Shown in pieces: positions 60,775-64,000 of a stretch of 64,000 bases of DNA (the stretch's first letter is position 1; the number at the start of each line of letters is the position of its first letter). Location: contig CP136065.1 of NCBI GenBank assembly GCA_032622095.1, positions 215,988,151 through 216,052,150 of the forward strand. Direction: 5' to 3'. Made by a program: the position numbers and the translations under genes. Source of the DNA: Siphonodentalium dalli. Its lineage: Eukaryota > Mollusca > Scaphopoda > Gadilida > Siphonodentaliidae. Below the pieces are notes generated by a model, which was given only the letters and a program-made list of their open reading frames with translations, searched no databases and was not told the DNA's origin.

Positions 60775-60972
60775 TGTCACTGAGTCGCAGCTATTTTGGA
60801 TCCATCCAGCCCCGTTCCATTTTTTAGTGCGATATGTCAAAGTTCTGGAGTAGCATTCCATATATGGAGCTTTTGAATATTCATTAGTGCCATATATGGA
60901 ATGCAACTCCAGAACAAACAGAAAACGGGAACGGGCTGGATGTATCCAATATGGCCCCAACTCAGTAACAAG
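60775..60972. mobile_element. Small foldback MITE
   Basis: ACTGAGT ends and arms with ATCCATCCAGCCC / GGGCTGGATGTAT and CATTCCATATATGG / CCATATATGGAATG, meeting at a short loop. TSD not resolved (CTTGTC / AACAAG flanks are themselves nearly inverted). Confidence 0.65.
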
Positions 60973-61085
60973 TCGTATTAAGCTTCGCAAGAAAATCAGC
61001 TGCAGAAAAGGTAAATGTGCTGCATATCACACAATCAAAACTTTCTCTTCATCCAGTGGTTAGGATATTGTGTTAGGCTTCCAAT

Positions 61086-61656
61086 TAAGTCTGGAAATAG
61101 TGTGTCTGACATTTTCAGAATGAGGTCACTGGAGGGTGAATTTAGTGATGCTATCCCAAACGGTGGGCTAGCATCACCATATTCACCCTCTGGGAACCTA
61201 ATTCTAATTAGGCTTCAACTGTTATGGGAGACCTGGGATCAGTTTGAAGTTCCCCAGTTGAAGTTGGTGATATTCACCCATCAGTCACCTCGTGTTACGC
61301 ATTTTATCTTCTACAAATTAGGGGATATAGAAACTGAACATAAGGGGAAAAGTAACCAAAAACAATATCAATTTGAGACTATAGATACTTCCAGAAGATG
61401 AGGCCTAAGCAGAATGAGGTCCCGAGATGGTGAGTTTTGTGATGCTAGCCCACTGTGCAGGGTAACAATCCTCGAAATTGGCCACATCAATAAACAATAC
61501 CGTGGGAAACGCTGTGGCAACATGTTGAATCTAACATGCCACAGCATTAAATTTGCTGTGGGACATTTGTCCTAATTTTGATGACATGGTAGCATCACTA
61601 AATTCACCCCTGGGGACCTTATTCTGCAAATGTCAGACACACTATTTCCAGGCTTG
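61086..61656. mobile_element. Family A hAT-like element, long variant (copy 10), with a small insertion
   Basis: Ends TAAGTCTGGAAATAGTGTGT and the inverse (CAAGCCTGGAAATAGTGTGT). Flanks CTTCCAAT and CTTCCGTT agree at 6 of 8. The right hairpin is interrupted at about 61462-61590 by sequence flanked by GGTA on both sides. Confidence 0.7.
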
Positions 61657-61670
61657 CTTCCGTTATACAA

Positions 61671-61713
61671 GATCCCCATATTAAAGGCCAAGATCCCCAT
61701 ATTAAAGGCCAAG
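61671..61713 (+). repeat. 21-bp tandem duplication
   Basis: AAGATCCCCATATTAAAGGC + C is present twice in a row. Confidence 0.85.
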
Positions 61714-61780
61714 TTTTACATTATGTTTGCTGATTTTATGGAATCGGTTTTCACAATGTTAAATTTAGTTTCTCAAATTA

Positions 61781-61934
61781 CAGTAATGCCCTAAATAATT
61801 GACTCCTTAACCACAGCAGAATTATGGGTGAGAGCTTTCCGATGAATGGCAACAAGCCATATTTCCGACTAAATCCTGAAAAATTACCCATAATTCTGCT
61901 GTGGTTAAGGAGTCGATTATTTAGGGCATTACTG
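61781..61934. mobile_element. Family B MITE, copy 8, left arm shortened
   Basis: TA/TA flanks with both CAGTAATGCCC ends. The left arm jumps from AGAATTATGGGT straight to GAGAGCTTTCCG, losing the stretch that pairs with the right arm. Confidence 0.87.
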
Positions 61935-62079
61935 TACTTTGTCATCTGCTTCATTTTGTTGATGCTCATTACATCTATCTTGTTGATTTGTTTACTTTTG
62001 TTGTGCTAATTGGGTTTTTCATAGAACCCTTGTCGTAAGCTTCTCTACTGGTCTGATCCTAGGTCTGCCATATCAGTTG

Positions 62080-62210
62080 AGGGCCTAAGCAGAATGAAGT
62101 CCCCAGAGGGTTAATTTAGTGATGCTAGCCCGCTATGCGGGATAGCGTCACTAAATTCACCCTCTGGGGACCTCATTCTGCATATGACAGACACGCTATT
62201 TGCAGGCTTC
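62080..62210. mobile_element. Family A hairpin, partial (copy 11)
   Basis: A single hairpin from GCAGAATGAAGTCCCCAGAG to CTCATTCTGCATATGACAGA, ending CTATTTGCAGGCTTC. The left terminus is missing. Confidence 0.65.
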
Positions 62211-62281
62211 TCTGTAAATGTCATTATCACTAATATTTATTGCGCATTCCACTAACACTATCATTCGTTATACTCTATTAC

Positions 62282-63053
62282 CACAGGGGCCTGTAACTCT
62301 CGGAACTCGGACAAATTTAGCCCATTTATCTGAGCAATGGCATCGATATCGCCATGGTTGTGTCGGTGAAGGATACATCTTTCAATTAATACCTCAAGCG
62401 CCCCTCATTTCCATTTCTATCCATAGCATTTAATAAATTTTTTACCACAGAATGTTATCTCCAGAGAGCATAAAAATTCAGGTTGATACAGCTCAGAGCA
62501 ATATGGCGATATGATTCTCCGAAATTCACCACCATCCAGATTACTATAATTACAAATTGAACAAACATTCAACTAACACATCTAGCTCTCAGTGACGTTT
62601 TGTCGGCTAATAATTTATTTACTCATACAAATCAACAGATCGTTATCTATTTTTATAGCGACGAAATTCCAGGGTAATCCTGAAATATTTCTCATTTGTG
62701 ATCTCATCTACATAAATATTAAACAATAATCGATGCCCATGCTTATTCTAGCCAATCAGCTCACTCATATTCATATTCCAGATTGGGTCATATGTAGATG
62801 TGGTCACAATGAGAGAGAGCGAAAAATAAGAAATATTTCAGAATTACCCTGTGATTTCATCGTTATAAAAATAGATAATGATGATGTGTTGATTTCTATG
62901 AGTAAATGAATCAGCAAAGGTGAAACAGGGGAGTTTCTATTCTTCCACTTCTCCTTGGTATGATACTATTCACGTAAATCAGGCGCATATATAGGTTTCG
63001 GCATATAGGGGCAGTGCAAAAGGGGGCAGCGGAGAGTGTTACAGGCCCCTGTG
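62282..63053. mobile_element. hAT-like element with CACAGGGGCC ends
   Basis: CACAGGGGCCTGTAAC and inverse GTTACAGGCCCCTGTG, flanked by CTATTAC (62275-62281 and 63054-63060). A 7-bp match, or 8 with one end mismatched, fits hAT. Inside is a second inverted pair (about 62625-62735 against 62770-62885: GATCGTTATCTATTTTTATA against TTATAAAAATAGATAATGAT). Non-coding. A terminal fragment of the family lies at 23812. Confidence 0.78.
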
Positions 63054-63060
63054 CTATTAC

Positions 63061-63268
63061 ACATCTTTTTGATACCGTGCTCATATTGAAACTTGCAAAA
63101 AATGACCACTTTCCGCAAAATCAACACCACCTAGTAGGTCTGGTCAAATTTGCAGAAAATAAAGCTGCAATATTTGGAAAACACCAACCATATATTCCAA
63201 TACCTTATATTATATTTGGTGACAAAACAAACCTTGTGTCATACTATGATACAGAAGTTTCAATATGA
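63061..63268 (+). CDS. Possible 3' terminal exon, unrecognised
   Basis: The open frame reads DTVLILKLAKNDHFPQNQHH, LVGLVKFAENKAAIFGKHQP and YIPIPYIIFGDKTNLVSYYD before TGA at 63266-63268. Composition and the following AATAAA at 63392-63397 make a terminal exon plausible. The 5' border is spoiled by the hAT-like element ending at 63053. No family was recognised and no acceptor is certain. Confidence 0.35.
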
Positions 63269-63391
63269 GTCATATTTGTCACCTAATGCTCAAAGATTAA
63301 AGTGTTTGCTGTACAGTCTGTATGCTCTGTACATTTAATGTATGAATTGTTACTTTTATGAAACCTAGATATTTAACAGTTACCATATGTA

Positions 63392-63397
63392 AATAAA
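63392..63397 (+). terminator. Candidate poly(A) signal
   Basis: AATAAA about 125 bases after the stop of the possible terminal exon at 63061-63268, followed by a T/GT-rich stretch (TGATGTGTTCCTG). Confidence 0.35.
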
Positions 63398-63523
63398 CCT
63401 TTGAAATGATTGATGTGTTCCTGACTCGTAACAATGTCATGCTGGCGCCACTCATTCACACGATAACGATAAATAGAGTTACTGAACTTAGTGATGCTGA
63501 ATTGGTCACTCTCACCGGTTTTC

Positions 63524-64000
63524 TACCCAGGTTCCTGGAATTGTAATATAGTTACGCAGGTTCCTGGAATTGTAATATAGTTACCCAGGTTCCTGGAATT
63601 GTAATATAGTTACCCAGGTTCCTGGAATTGTAATATAGTTACCCAGGTTCCTGGAATTGTAATATAGTTACCCAGGTTCCTGGAATTGTAATATAGTTAC
63701 CCAGGTTCCTGGAATTGTAATAAAGTTACCCAGGTTCCTGGAATTGTAATATAGTTACCCAGGTTCCTGGAATTGTAATATAGTTACCCAGGTTTCTGGA
63801 ATTGTAATATAGTTACCCAGGTTCCTGGAATTGTAATATAGTTACCCAGGTTCCTGGAATTGTAATATAGTTACCCAGGTTCTTGGAATTGTAATATAGT
63901 TACCCAGGTTCCTGGAATTGTAATATAGTTACCCAGGTTCCTGCAATTGTAATATAGTTACCCAGGTTCCTGCAATTGTAATATAGTTACCCAGGTTCCT
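63524..64000 (+). repeat. 29-bp minisatellite, about 16 copies, runs off the window
   Basis: The unit is CCCAGGTTCCTGGAATTGTA + ATATAGTTA. Sixteen copies or so differ by single bases: CGCAGG in the second, AATAAAG in one, TTTCTGG and TTCTTGG in single copies, and CTGCAATTG in the last two visible. The shared variant of the last two shows unit-by-unit spread. Confidence 0.95.

Noticed and set aside
63524-64000. CRISPR array (regular 29-bp repeats)
   Set aside because: Units are directly head to tail with no unique spacers, and the genome is eukaryotic. It is a minisatellite.

Overview
This is a window of an animal nuclear genome: AT-rich, with intron-split genes, GT-AG splice sites and dense non-autonomous DNA transposons. 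No bacterial-style gene organisation is seen. Two conserved eukaryotic genes could be assembled by eye from short exons. The species cannot be fixed. An invertebrate, probably marine, is my inference from the abundance of MITEs and foldback elements, the tRNA-derived SINE ending in an (ATT)n tail, and a RecQ-like helicase of the kind common in invertebrate genomes.

Genes. (1) VAMP7, the longin R-SNARE, lies on the + strand at 37858-55560 in eight coding exons whose phases all match; they give 219 residues. (2) POLR1D (RPAC2/AC19, the small alpha-like subunit of RNA polymerases I and III) lies on the - strand at 11082-15888; four exons are seen and the 5' coding exon was not found. (3) A + strand gene with an AT-hook shows three in-phase exons at 96-220, 2812-2929 and 4398-4504 and was not recognised. 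(4) A RecQ-like helicase fragment lies on the - strand at 22301-23292 and is split by a 477-bp element at a TTAA site. (5) Some short ORFs lie inside transposons: a PHD finger at 27588-27791, an unknown 124-aa ORF at 33481-33855, and a broken ORF plus a cysteine-rich tail at 50280-51275. (6) A possible 3' terminal exon lies at 63061-63268.

Mobile DNA. Most of the rest is transposon-derived, and many copies keep readable ends and target-site duplications (TSDs). Elements with TTAA TSDs are piggyBac-like families with TTAACCCTTT ends (called C1-C4 here) and Kolobok-like families with AGGGGTAC or AGGTACTC ends (O, Q). Elements with 8-bp TSDs are hAT-like (A, I, the GGACCGG element, the 3061 element and the 62282 element). 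Elements with 9-bp TSDs are MULE-like (E, J). Elements with TAA TSDs and GGCC ends are Harbinger-like (K, N and 5856). Family B has TA TSDs and is mariner-like. Three elements (D) and one other (49053) have Helitron-like ends: a hairpin followed by CTAG and then T.

Layout. 0-5 kb: AT-hook gene exons with C1, D, hAT and C4 elements. 5-10.9 kb: A, Harbinger-like, D, B and C elements. 11-16 kb: POLR1D. 16-22 kb: A/P, a long hairpin, a SINE and a B copy. 22-23.3 kb: RecQ fragment. 23.8-24.9 kb: GC-rich inverted-repeat cluster. 26.7-30 kb: E foldback carrying the PHD ORF, with a hAT inside it. 30.5-36.7 kb: three nearly abutting foldbacks (J1, K, I), then degenerate TTAGGG-like sequence. 37.8-55.6 kb: VAMP7, with transposons filling its introns almost up to the exon edges. 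56-63 kb: more A, B, C and P elements. 63.5-64 kb: a 29-bp minisatellite that runs off the end of the window.

No wholly new enzymatic system was seen. The most striking signal is the ordered nesting of TTAA-targeting MITEs in one another's terminal repeats, a hairpin module shared between MITE families with different ends, and foldback elements that carry gene-like ORFs.
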